From: Bacteroidales bacterium
GTDB lineage: Bacteria > Bacteroidota > Bacteroidia > Bacteroidales > UBA932
Length of the DNA: 64,000 nucleotides
Reading direction: 5' to 3'
Assembly (NCBI GenBank): GCA_017962375.1
Contig: JAGCVJ010000009.1
Coordinates: forward strand, 1 to 64,000
The notes below the pieces were generated by a model. It was given only the letters and a program-made list of their open reading frames with translations, ran no database searches and was not told the origin of the DNA. Positions 15,716-23,980 of the stretch are shown piece after piece. The stretch's first letter is position 1. Each line of letters opens with the position of its first letter. Position numbers and translations under genes: made by a program.

Positions 15716-18475
15716 CTATCTGTCCCAGTAGCTGGCGTTCTTCTTGAACTGCAGCAGATCCGCAAGCGATGAGGCGTTTGCGCTTATCCTGAAGCTCCAG
15801 CTCTCCCATTTTCCGTTAGGAATCCAGGAGAAGGCTATGTTGAAGCAGTGCAGGCTGAACGAGCCTGAAAGCTGGGTTGTTGTAAGCTTCATCTTGGTGA
15901 GGTCAACACCGGTGTTCAGCGATACTCTAAGGTCTTTGTAAATGGTTACCTGAGAGCTGATTCCCAGCGTCATAGTATGGTTGTTGCGGGTTATCAGCTG
16001 GTTGTTGGAGAACTGGTAGTTCTTGTAGTATGAGTAGCTGAAGTTCAGGTTCACGCTCCAAGGCATGTTAGGGTCATAGTAGTACACCCATCCTCCAGGA
16101 ATGTATTCTCCGGTAATAGGGTGGTAATAGATTCTCTGGTAAGAAGATGAGGTGGAGTTGGTTCCTGCGCGGGTTGGCTGCACGGCCATGCCTCCTTCAG
16201 GAGTATAATCGGTTCCCCACTTGCTTCTTCCTTCGCCCTGGAAAGTATAGGAGGTGGACAGGCTGGCTCCGGTCATCCTGAACGGCTTGAAGCCTCCTGT
16301 GGTGATGTTGAGCTTGTTGTAGCGCTGCCCTCTCTCGTTTATGGCATAAGGGTCCAGTGTCATGTTTCCGGAGATTCCCATCTTGCCGAAGACGGTGGTG
16401 CTCATGTTGATGGAAATGTTGGACAGCTTCATTGAGTCTGCCAGGAAGTTGTAAGAGCCGGAAATGTTGAGCTGGTCTATCAGCTTGATTTTCCTCACGC
16501 CCTTTCCTGTGGTGTCTCTCTGCGATCTGACTTTGGCTTCCAGAGTGTTGCCGAAGCTGAAATTCAGGCCGGCGCTGCTGCCCTGGCCCGGAGGAGAGTA
16601 GAGCTGGCCGGCATATTTGTTATAGACCACTGAATGAGGTATGCCTTCTGAATCAACGTATTCGTATGTCCTGAAGCCATTGGCCTTTGTGCCCATCTCA
16701 GGAGTGTAGTTCAGGCTGACGCTCGGCGTTATGATGTGCCTTACAGCCTGAAGGCCCTTGTCTTTGCCAAAGTTGAACAGGCCGTAGATTCGGGTGTTGA
16801 AAGACAGGTTGAAGGAGTAGGTCTGAGTCATTCCGAAGGTGCTGAACGGGTCGGAATACTCGGTGACAGCCCTCTTTAGCCTGGTGTCGTAGTATTGTCT
16901 GGTATCCGAGAAATACCAGTTCATTCCGTAGTTGATGCCCGGGGAGGCCTGCACGTACTTAAGCACCGTGAAAGTAGGAAGTCCTATGGAGAATGAGTGC
17001 TGAAGGCCGTTTCTCATCTTCTTGAAGAAGTCCGGCTTGCCCACCTCGGAGCTCTTGAAGTTTATCTTGTTGTCGAAATGAGCAGTGTAGTTGAAGGTTA
17101 TGTCTTCGTAGAGCTTCTTCTTTCCTATCATCACCTTCCTCTTGAAAGGATTGATCCTGCTGACGGTAAAGGTGAGGTTAGGGAAGGTTACCGCATACGA
17201 GCTGTCTCGCGAGTTCTGGTTGTGCAACGCGTTAATAGACAGGGAGAACGGAGTTCCTGCCCAGGACTTGCCATAAGAGATGGAAGATGAAATCTGGTTG
17301 GTCAGTGCCTGGTTGATGGTGGTGGAGTTGTAGCGGCTGTTGGACGGAGACGAGAAGTTGACCGATGCCCTGAACGTGGTTCCCGGCCTGGACTTGGCGT
17401 CCTGGCTATGGCTCCAGTTGAGGGAGAAGTTCTTGCTCTTGGCGTAGTCCGGCTGGTTTTTCTCACCCGTTATGTCCACCGAATAAACTCCCGCCAGGTT
17501 TCCTGTGTATTTGTATCTCTTGGTGTATCTGGTGTTTATGTTGGTGGCCCAGGATCCTTTAGTGTATATGTCCACCGTAGCGGCTATGTCGGCATGTTCG
17601 CCGAGCACAAAGTAATAGCCCAGCCCTCTGAGATAGAAGCCTCTGGCCGTCTCCTCGCCATAGGTAGGGAAGAGCACTCCGCCGCTTCGGTTGCTGATCT
17701 TGGGCACAAAGCCGAACGGCAGGGCAAACGGGGTAGGCACGCCTTCGATTACAGTATATGCCGGGCCGAAAACCGTCTTTTTGACCGGGCCCTTGTTGAT
17801 GACCTTGGCGGTTGTCATCTGGAGGTAGAAGTGAGGCTCTTCGGCGTCGCAGGTGGTGTAAATGCCCTTTGCTATGTTGATGGAATTGTCTTCCATCTTC
17901 TTGATATACTTGCCTTTGATGTTGCCTTCTCCCTCCTGCGTCATCATATTCTTGATCTTGGCCTTCTTGGTGTCAAAATTATAATAGACGCTCTCCATGG
18001 TGTAGGTGTTCTTGCCCTCCTTGAGTTCCGGATGGCCTTTAATTACGCCGGTGGAATCCGGAAGGCCTTTGGCAAACACCGTTCTGGTCTGCACGTTATA
18101 GGCTATGTAGTCTGCTTTTATCTCTATGTCTTCGTATTTTACGCTTACGTCTCCATAGTAGTAGAGCATCCTTTTGCCGTCTGTGAGGATTTCCACGCTG
18201 GAGTCTCTTCCGGTTGAGAAAACGGGCTGCTTGAGGGTGGAGATCAGCGATGAGTCAACTACGAATACGGAATCTTTCCTGCTCAGCGAATCGGCCCTGG
18301 AAAGCGAGTCGGAGGCCATCAGGCTGTCTGCCGTGACTATGGTGTCGCGGAGGAAAGAAAGGGCGTTTTTGCTGGCGTGAGGGCCTTTTTTGGGGGTGAA
18401 TCCCTGCAAGGCGCACAAGATGAAGATGCCTATGGCAGCCATCACAAGATTGCGTATTTTTCTCAAGCCGGACAT
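15716..18475 (-). CDS. lptD: LPS-assembly outer-membrane protein LptD-like
   Basis: LptD inserts lipopolysaccharide into the outer leaflet of the outer membrane. The 919-residue protein starts with a signal or anchor segment (IRNLVMAAIGIFILCALQGF). An LptA/OstA-like domain follows at roughly 90-250 (MLYYYGDVSVKYEDIEIKAD is typical), then a long beta-barrel rich in aromatic alternation, in the Bacteroidota form. The ATG at 18475 (MSGLRKIRN) is chosen because the upstream extension overlaps the divergent amidase. A TTTG-N20-TAAATTTG promoter at 18527-18558 supports this start. rpe is the next gene in the unit. Partner Lpt genes are not in the window. Confidence 0.9.
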   Translation of the reverse strand: MSGLRKIRNLVMAAIGIFILCALQGFTPKKGPHASKNALSFLRDTIVTADSLMASDSLSRADSLSRKDSVFVVDSSLISTLKQPVFSTGRDSSVEILTDGKRMLYYYGDVSVKYEDIEIKADYIAYNVQTRTVFAKGLPDSTGVIKGHPELKEGKNTYTMESVYYNFDTKKAKIKNMMTQEGEGNIKGKYIKKMEDNSINIAKGIYTTCDAEEPHFYLQMTTAKVINKGPVKKTVFGPAYTVIEGVPTPFALPFGFVPKISNRSGGVLFPTYGEETARGFYLRGLGYYFVLGEHADIAATVDIYTKGSWATNINTRYTKRYKYTGNLAGVYSVDITGEKNQPDYAKSKNFSLNWSHSQDAKSRPGTTFRASVNFSSPSNSRYNSTTINQALTNQISSSISYGKSWAGTPFSLSINALHNQNSRDSSYAVTFPNLTFTVSRINPFKRKVMIGKKKLYEDITFNYTAHFDNKINFKSSEVGKPDFFKKMRNGLQHSFSIGLPTFTVLKYVQASPGINYGMNWYFSDTRQYYDTRLKRAVTEYSDPFSTFGMTQTYSFNLSFNTRIYGLFNFGKDKGLQAVRHIITPSVSLNYTPEMGTKANGFRTYEYVDSEGIPHSVVYNKYAGQLYSPPGQGSSAGLNFSFGNTLEAKVRSQRDTTGKGVRKIKLIDQLNISGSYNFLADSMKLSNISINMSTTVFGKMGISGNMTLDPYAINERGQRYNKLNITTGGFKPFRMTGASLSTSYTFQGEGRSKWGTDYTPEGGMAVQPTRAGTNSTSSSYQRIYYHPITGEYIPGGWVYYYDPNMPWSVNLNFSYSYYKNYQFSNNQLITRNNHTMTLGISSQVTIYKDLRVSLNTGVDLTKMKLTTTQLSGSFSLHCFNIAFSWIPNGKWESWSFRISANASSLADLLQFKKNASYWDR

Positions 18476-18507
18476 CTCTATATTGTGCGTATTTTCAGTT
18501 TTATTTG

Positions 18508-18515
18508 TAAATTTG
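18508..18515 (+). promoter_or_regulatory. -7 element for the murein amidase gene
   Basis: TAAATTTG matches TAnnTTTG, 36 bases before the ATG at 18552. The -33 region is only approximate (ATTG at 18482-18485, 22-base spacer). Confidence 0.45.
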
Positions 18516-18526
18516 TCAGCAAAGGG

Positions 18527-18558
18527 CAAATTTAACAATTTAAACAAGATAATGCAAA
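18527..18558 (-). promoter_or_regulatory. Promoter of lptD-rpe
   Basis: On the minus strand TTTG (18555-18558), a 20-base spacer and TAAATTTG (18527-18534) fit the Bacteroidota consensus exactly. The -33 box lies inside the first codons of the divergent amidase gene, and the two -7 boxes are only 11 bases apart. Confidence 0.65.
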
Positions 18559-19757
18559 CCGGACGCAACACCAAAGGCCTGAAGAGGAGTCTGTCTTTAG
18601 CGGCGGCGGCAGTGCTGGCGTTTGCCTTTGCATTGTCTGCAAATGCACAGGATGCTTCCAGAAGAGTGAAATGCGTGGTGCTGGATCCGGGGCACGGAGG
18701 CCACGACCACGGCTGCATGAGCAAAGACCGCAAGTGGAGCGAGAAGAACATAGTCCTGTCTGTGGCCCTTAAGCTGGGCAAGATCATAGAAGAGGAGCAT
18801 CCGGACGTGAAAGTTGTCTATACCAGGAAGAAAGACGTTTTCATTCCTCTTGCCGAGAGGGCTGACATAGCCAACCGCAACAAGGCGGATCTTTTTATCT
18901 CCATACACGTGAACGCCAATCCTTCTTCCGCTCCATACGGCAGCGAAACCTATACAATGGGCTCGCACGTGAGTGACCGCAACTTTGAGGTTTCCAAGAG
19001 GGAGAACGCCGTAATAAAGATGGAGGACGACTATACAACCAAGTATGAGGGCTTCAATCCTGATTCCCCGGAGTCCTACATCATTTTCTCTCTGCTTCAG
19101 AACGCGTATTCTCAGCAGAGCATAAAGCTGGCGTCGTTCATCCAGGACGAGTACAAGAAAGGGCCTATCTCCCATAACAGGGGAGTCCGTCAGGCCGGAT
19201 TCCTGGTGCTTTGGAGAACCACCATGCCTTCGGTGCTTACTGAAATAGGATTTTTGTCCAACGCCCAGGACAGGGCAAAGCTTGTAACCCAGGAGGGCCA
19301 GCAGAAGATAGCCCGCCGCCTGGCAGACGCATTCACCAGATACTGTGACGATTACGCCAAGAGCAATTCTTCCTCTGATGAGGAAAGCCCAAAGAGTGAA
19401 ACAGATACAGTGCAGTCTCCGGTCTCTGCTCCTGAGGTAAAGGAAGAGGCTCCTTCCGCTCCTGAGGATGAGGTTCACGCCGGCCAGACTTACGGCACTC
19501 CGGAAGAGAAAGTAAATGACGCCAAGGCAGACTATGCCATTCAGATTATGGCTTCAAAAAAGAAGCTCCCTAAAGGTTCTTCGGAATTCAAGGGCCTCAG
19601 CCCGGTTACAAGATACTATGAAAAAGGGCTTAACAAATACTGCTACGGGCACTTCTCTTCAAGGGCGGAAGCCGCGGCCCAATTAGGTCAGGTGAAGAAA
19701 AAATTCAAGGATGCCTTTGTGGTGGAGATAAAAAATGGTAAAATTGCAGGAAGATAG
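18552..19757 (+). CDS. N-acetylmuramoyl-L-alanine amidase with SPOR-like C-terminus
   Basis: This exported enzyme cleaves the bond between MurNAc and the stem peptide of peptidoglycan. A signal peptide (about 13-36, ending SANAQ) leads to an Amidase_3 domain (about 42-275). Zinc ligands are in DPGHGG, the glutamate of WSEKNIVLS and SIHVNA, and the catalytic glutamate is in LTEIGFLSN. An acidic Ser/Glu/Pro-rich linker and a SPOR-like domain (about 325-401, YAIQIMASKKK) follow, which could bind denuded glycan at the septum. The ATG at 18552 is the last one before the signal peptide. mlaD-like follows after 11 bases. Confidence 0.95.
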   Translation: MQTGRNTKGLKRSLSLAAAAVLAFAFALSANAQDASRRVKCVVLDPGHGGHDHGCMSKDRKWSEKNIVLSVALKLGKIIEEEHPDVKVVYTRKKDVFIPLAERADIANRNKADLFISIHVNANPSSAPYGSETYTMGSHVSDRNFEVSKRENAVIKMEDDYTTKYEGFNPDSPESYIIFSLLQNAYSQQSIKLASFIQDEYKKGPISHNRGVRQAGFLVLWRTTMPSVLTEIGFLSNAQDRAKLVTQEGQQKIARRLADAFTRYCDDYAKSNSSSDEESPKSETDTVQSPVSAPEVKEEAPSAPEDEVHAGQTYGTPEEKVNDAKADYAIQIMASKKKLPKGSSEFKGLSPVTRYYEKGLNKYCYGHFSSRAEAAAQLGQVKKKFKDAFVVEIKNGKIAGR

Positions 19758-19768
19758 GAGATATTGAT

Positions 19769-20680
19769 ATGAAAATAACCAACAGCCAGAAGATAGGACT
19801 CTTCGTTATTATTGTATTGGTTGCGTTGTTCTTTGCGCTCAATTTCCTCAAGGGGCACGACCTTTTCAAAAAGAGCAACAGGTATTACACTTACCTGCCG
19901 AGCGTGGAAGGCATGGTGGCAACTTCTCCTATTTATATCAGAGGACTGAAAGTGGGCTCTATAGAGAACATCAGGCTGGATCCTGTAAAAGACAGTTTCC
20001 TTTTGACTTTCAGCATAAAGAGAGACTATCTCATCCCTATAGACTCCAGGGCTGAGGTTTACAGTTCCGACCTTTTGGGCGGAAAGGCTCTCAGGATTGC
20101 CCTCGGCGAATCCACCCTGGAGGCCAAAGACGGGGACACCCTGCGGGGTGAGAACGTGCCGGACATGATATCCGTCCTCTACAGCTATGTGGGCCCTCTC
20201 AAGGCCAGGCTGGGAGAAACTCTGGAGAATCTGAACGGCACCCTGACCGCCATCAACCAGACTCTGGACTCTTCAACCAGGGAAAATCTCCACGCCTCAG
20301 TCAGGAACTTGAACGCCTCGCTTGCCAACATCCAGAAGCTTTCCGCGTCGCTTAACGGGATGACTCCGGACCTTTCTTCATCGCTGAAGAATATAAACAC
20401 TCTCTCCGGAGAGCTCGCCGATCCTAAGGGAGAACTCAACTCGGCCATCTCCAATATCAACAAGACGGCAGACAATCTTTCTGCAGTGAAGCTGGCAGAA
20501 ACCGTGGACAACCTGAATGCCCTTATCGGCAAGATTCAGTCACCTGGCTCAACCACAGGACGTTTGATAAATTCCGACGACCTGCATAACTCTGTAGACA
20601 GCCTTCTCAACGACATAGACACCCTTGTCAAGAAGATAAAAAAGAACCCTAAAAGATACATCAAAGTAAGTGTGTTTTGA
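19769..20680 (+). CDS. MCE/MlaD-family lipid-transport protein
   Basis: This is a periplasm-facing substrate-binding subunit of an MCE lipid transporter. One N-terminal helix (about 9-27) anchors the 303-residue protein. A single MCE domain (about 37-115) contains VEGMVATSPIYIRGLKVG and LLGGKALRI. The rest is helical, with Asn/Leu-rich heptads (LNGTLTAINQTL, LNASLANIQKL) that may form a coiled-coil tube. An AGGAG sequence at 19756-19760 lies 8 bases before the ATG, unusual for this genome. The ATPase and permease partners (MlaF, MlaE) are not adjacent. It is cotranscribed with the amidase. Confidence 0.92.
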   Translation: MKITNSQKIGLFVIIVLVALFFALNFLKGHDLFKKSNRYYTYLPSVEGMVATSPIYIRGLKVGSIENIRLDPVKDSFLLTFSIKRDYLIPIDSRAEVYSSDLLGGKALRIALGESTLEAKDGDTLRGENVPDMISVLYSYVGPLKARLGETLENLNGTLTAINQTLDSSTRENLHASVRNLNASLANIQKLSASLNGMTPDLSSSLKNINTLSGELADPKGELNSAISNINKTADNLSAVKLAETVDNLNALIGKIQSPGSTTGRLINSDDLHNSVDSLLNDIDTLVKKIKKNPKRYIKVSVF

Positions 20681-20883
20681 TTAAGGGTTTATAAAGGACG
20701 CCTTTGTATTTGCCTGTCATATAGTGCGTTAAAAATATTAAAATTTTTTCGCGCTGATTTTTAGGACTCTCAAATTTGTTTGCAGAAAAACAATAGTCTG
20801 CGATATTTTTTTTAAACTTTTTATTTACCAATTTTGTTCTGCCAAACCGATGGCATTTTTTTTTCTGACAGCATTTAGTTTTA
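20681..20883. other. AT-rich dnaA upstream region without DnaA boxes
   Basis: These 203 bases are strongly AT-rich, with several T-runs. I found no exact TTATNCACA on either strand, no clear TTTG/TAnnTTTG pair and no small ORF of interest. A short AAAGG-ACG-CCTTT hairpin near 20695 may end the mlaD transcript. I see no support for an origin here. Confidence 0.5.
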
Positions 20884-22293
20884 ATGGGCGAGAGCAATCA
20901 CATAGAAGTATGGAAGCGTTGTCTTCAGATTATAAAGAACAACGTTCCGGATGCCGTATACCTTAAATGGTTCGAGCCGGTGAAGCCCATATCGTTGGAA
21001 GACCAGCTGCTGAAAATTGAGGTTCCTTCCGATGCGCACATGCGCCAGCTGGAGGAGATGCCTCTGATAGATATCCTGGCTAAAACTCTGAAGAGAGTCA
21101 TTGGGAATGACGTTAAACTCGAGTACACTATACGTTTCCCTAGAACTTCAGTCAATTACCCTCACCAGAACACTCAGGTTGCCAGCAACCGGCCAATACC
21201 GTTCCCGAGAAACGACAAGGAGAACATCAATCCTTTCGTGATACCGGGAATCCAGAAACTTACGATAGAGCCGAACCTCAATCCGAAATATTCCTTTGAC
21301 AATTTCATAGAAGGAGTTTGCAACCGTCTGGCCAGGACTGCAGGAGTGCAGGTTGCCCAGTCTCCGGGAAACAACCCGTTCAACCCTCTGTTCATTCACG
21401 GAGGCTCTGGTTTGGGAAAGACTCATCTTTCTCAGGCCATTGGCTTGAGGGTGAAGGAGCTGCATCCGGAGAAGATAGTTCTCTATGTGAGCGCCCACAC
21501 TTTCAAGACTCAGTTCCAGAATGCTGCTGTAGGAAACAAGATTCCTGATTTCACTCATTTCTACGAGCAGATAGACGTGCTCATCATAGATGACGTGCAG
21601 TTTTTCAACACTGCGGGTACGCAGAACGCTTTCTTCCATATTTTCAACTATCTGCAGCAGGCAGGAAAGCAGGTTATCCTTACCTCCGACGCTGCCCCGG
21701 GCAACCTTCAGGGCATAGAGACCAGGCTGGTGCAGAGGTTCAGATGGGGGCTTTCGGCAGAATTGCTTCCTCCTAACTATGAAACCAGAGTGAAGATTCT
21801 CAAGGCCAAGAGCGCAAACGAGGGAATCGTGCTTTCTGACGAAGTTGTGGATTACCTGGCAACCAAGATTACCGGAAGCGTGCGTGAGCTGGAAGGCACC
21901 ATCCTCACCCTTTTGGCACACTCTACTCTCAATCGCGAAGACATAACCCTGGAGCTTGCAAAGAAGGTTACCAAGCAGATCGTGAATATAGATTCTTCAG
22001 AGCTTTCTCTGGACAAGATACGCAGCGTGGTCTGCGACTATTTCAAGATCACTCCGGAGACCATTGTTTCCAAGACCCGCAAGAGGGAGATTGTCCAGGC
22101 CCGCCAAATCACAATGTATCTTGTAAGGAATCTCACCAAGGCATCTCTTGCCTCTATCGGCAGCCAGATGGGAGGCAAGGATCACGCTACCGTCCTCCAC
22201 GCCTGCAGCACCGTTTCCGACCTCATAGATACAGACAAGACCATCAGGCGCTATGTTTCTGACCTGGAGCGCCAGCTCAGGCCGGGCAAATAG
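20884..22293 (+). CDS. dnaA: Chromosomal replication initiator protein DnaA
   Basis: DnaA binds DnaA boxes at the origin and opens DNA as an ATP-dependent filament. The 469-residue protein has domain I (about 1-80, VWKRCLQIIKNNVP), a linker, AAA+ domain III with Walker A GGSGLGKT and Walker B VLIIDDVQF, and domain IV with the box-recognition signature GGKDHATVLHAC. The start fits family N-termini. It is preceded by an AT-rich gap of about 200 bases without visible DnaA boxes and followed by pepD after 49 bases. Confidence 0.98.
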   Translation: MGESNHIEVWKRCLQIIKNNVPDAVYLKWFEPVKPISLEDQLLKIEVPSDAHMRQLEEMPLIDILAKTLKRVIGNDVKLEYTIRFPRTSVNYPHQNTQVASNRPIPFPRNDKENINPFVIPGIQKLTIEPNLNPKYSFDNFIEGVCNRLARTAGVQVAQSPGNNPFNPLFIHGGSGLGKTHLSQAIGLRVKELHPEKIVLYVSAHTFKTQFQNAAVGNKIPDFTHFYEQIDVLIIDDVQFFNTAGTQNAFFHIFNYLQQAGKQVILTSDAAPGNLQGIETRLVQRFRWGLSAELLPPNYETRVKILKAKSANEGIVLSDEVVDYLATKITGSVRELEGTILTLLAHSTLNREDITLELAKKVTKQIVNIDSSELSLDKIRSVVCDYFKITPETIVSKTRKREIVQARQITMYLVRNLTKASLASIGSQMGGKDHATVLHACSTVSDLIDTDKTIRRYVSDLERQLRPGK

Positions 22294-22342
22294 TTCCGTG
22301 TGTGGAAGGAATTATTGTTAAACATCATAAAAACATATAGTT

Positions 22343-23779
22343 ATGGACAGCAAGAAAGTTCTTGAAATCTTCAAGGAAATTACAACTGTGCCACGTGAAA
22401 GCGGTCACGAGGAAAAGATAGTCAAATGGCTTCTGGACTTTGCAAAGAAGCACAAGCTCCAGGCCAAGAAAGACAAGGTGGGCAACGTCCTGATTACAAA
22501 GAAGGCGGACAAGGGTATGGAGAAGGTTCCTGCAGTCATTATGCAGAGCCACTCCGATATGGTTTGCGAGAAAAACCGCGGCGTTGAGCACGACTTCACC
22601 AAAGATCCTATCAATTACTGCATTGAGGATGGCTGGATGATTGCCAAAGACACCACTCTGGGCGCAGACTGCGGAATAGGAATGGCCGCCCAGCTGGCAG
22701 CTTTGATAGACCCTAAGATGAAGACCGGAAAGCTGGAGGCTCTGTTTACCATCTCCGAGGAGACAGGCCTGGACGGAGCCGAGGCTCTGGAGAAAGGCTT
22801 TGCCACAGGAAAAATTCTCCTTAATCTCGATTCCGAAGACGAGGGCGAGCTTTGCATAGGCTGCAACGGCGGCATAGACACCACGGCTGTATTCACCAAC
22901 AAGCCGGTGCCTCAGACCAAGGAATACCTCAAATACAGGGTAAGAGTATTCGGAAGCCAGGGAGGCCACAGCGGAGATGACATCAACAAAAACAGGGTGA
23001 ACGCCAACCAGGTTCTGGTAAGATTCCTCTACAAGGTTCTGGACAAGCACCGCATAGAACTCTATGAAATAGACGGCGGAAACAAGCGTAACGCCATTCC
23101 AAGAGAGGCTCACGCCATTTTTGGATTCCCTAAGAGCGCAAAGGCTTCCGTAACAAAGATATTCAACCAGGTAAGGGATGAAGTGAAAGCTGAATATGCA
23201 ATTCCAGACCCTGGCGTACAGCTGGAACTTGTTCCGGTTGAGTGCAAGCTCAAGGCTATAGACGAGAACACTGCAGCTTCTCTGATCTTTGCCGGAGTGG
23301 CCTGTCCTCACGGCTCTTACAAGATCAGCGACACCATCAAGGGCCTGATTGAGATTTCCACCAACTTTGCTTCCATCAAGATGAAGCCGGGCAACAAGAT
23401 TGTCATTGGCTCAAGCCAGAGAAGCGCTGTTGTAAGCGAGAGGCGCTGGATGGCTCAGCAGATGGAGGCTTGCTGGGCTCTTGCAGGAGCAAAGGTTACT
23501 CACGAAGGAGAGTATCCGGGATGGATTCCTAAACTCGACTCTAAGATTCTGGAGCATTGCAAGAAGGTTTACAAGAAGCTCTTCAAGGAAGACGCGAGAG
23601 TGATTGTAACTCCTGCCGGACTGGAGTGCGGACTGTTCAGCCTCAAGTTCCCTGACTGGGACATGATTTCATTCGGCCCTACACTCAGAGGCGTGCACGC
23701 TCCCGGCGAGAAGCTGGATCTGGCTTCACTGGACAAGTTTGTGAAATTCCTTGAGCAGATATTGGTAACCATCAAATAG
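22343..23779 (+). CDS. pepD: Aminoacyl-histidine dipeptidase (M20 family)
   Basis: PepD hydrolyses dipeptides such as Xaa-His in the cytoplasm. The 478-residue protein has the M20 zinc site spread over MQSHSDMV, TLGADCGIG, ISEETGLDGAEAL and LNLDSEDE, and the dimerisation domain around GSQGGHSGDDI. The C-terminal catalytic histidine is in FGPTLRGVHAPGEKL. Length and motif order match bacterial PepD. A strong terminator follows at 23815, so it is transcribed separately from rho. Confidence 0.96.
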   Translation: MDSKKVLEIFKEITTVPRESGHEEKIVKWLLDFAKKHKLQAKKDKVGNVLITKKADKGMEKVPAVIMQSHSDMVCEKNRGVEHDFTKDPINYCIEDGWMIAKDTTLGADCGIGMAAQLAALIDPKMKTGKLEALFTISEETGLDGAEALEKGFATGKILLNLDSEDEGELCIGCNGGIDTTAVFTNKPVPQTKEYLKYRVRVFGSQGGHSGDDINKNRVNANQVLVRFLYKVLDKHRIELYEIDGGNKRNAIPREAHAIFGFPKSAKASVTKIFNQVRDEVKAEYAIPDPGVQLELVPVECKLKAIDENTAASLIFAGVACPHGSYKISDTIKGLIEISTNFASIKMKPGNKIVIGSSQRSAVVSERRWMAQQMEACWALAGAKVTHEGEYPGWIPKLDSKILEHCKKVYKKLFKEDARVIVTPAGLECGLFSLKFPDWDMISFGPTLRGVHAPGEKLDLASLDKFVKFLEQILVTIK

Positions 23780-23786
23780 TTAAATA

Positions 23787-23795
23787 GTATCCACA
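23787..23795. other. Near-match DnaA box
   Basis: GTATCCACA differs from the classical TTATCCACA at one base. It lies just after the pepD stop, 143 bases from the perfect box at 23938. On its own it could be chance. Confidence 0.25.
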
Positions 23796-23814
23796 GTATT
23801 GGCGAATATTGGAG

Positions 23815-23850
23815 AAAGCCGGGCAAAAAAACTGCCCGGCTTTTCTCTTT
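23815..23850 (+). terminator. Intrinsic terminator of pepD
   Basis: An 11-base perfect stem (23815-23825 with 23833-23843, core GCCGGGCA/TGCCCGGC) with a 7-base A-rich loop is followed by a T-rich tail. This separates pepD from rho. Confidence 0.85.
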
Positions 23851-23863
23851 TCCAAAAAAATGT

Positions 23864-23871
23864 TATATTTG
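23864..23871 (+). promoter_or_regulatory. -7 element of rho
   Basis: TATATTTG matches TAnnTTTG. Transcription from about 23876 would give a leader of roughly 105 bases before the rho ATG. The -33 region is T-rich but has no exact TTTG at the right spacing. Confidence 0.5.
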
Positions 23872-23884
23872 TGCGATTTTTGTG

Positions 23885-23899
23885 GCGGGAATCTCCCGC
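23885..23899 (+). other. Hairpin in the rho leader
   Basis: GCGGGA (23885-23890) and TCCCGC (23894-23899) pair perfectly around ATC, just after the expected transcription start. No T-run follows, so it is not a simple terminator. It may be a structural element of the long rho leader. Confidence 0.35.
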
Positions 23900-23937
23900 A
23901 ACAAGTCTGAAAAGATCCGTTTGTCCGATTTTTACAC

Positions 23938-23946
23938 TTATTCACA
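23938..23946 (+). other. Perfect DnaA box in the rho leader
   Basis: TTATTCACA matches the TTATNCACA consensus exactly, in an AT-rich gap two genes downstream of dnaA. One exact box is expected by chance about every 33 kb on two strands, so the position is suggestive only. Confidence 0.35.
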
Positions 23947-23980
23947 CAACATTTAGGTATTACGGATACCTGTTTTAATT

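Noticed and set aside
20681..20883. Replication origin next to dnaA
   Set aside because: The gap is AT-rich but contains no exact DnaA box, and Bacteroidota origins are often not beside dnaA.
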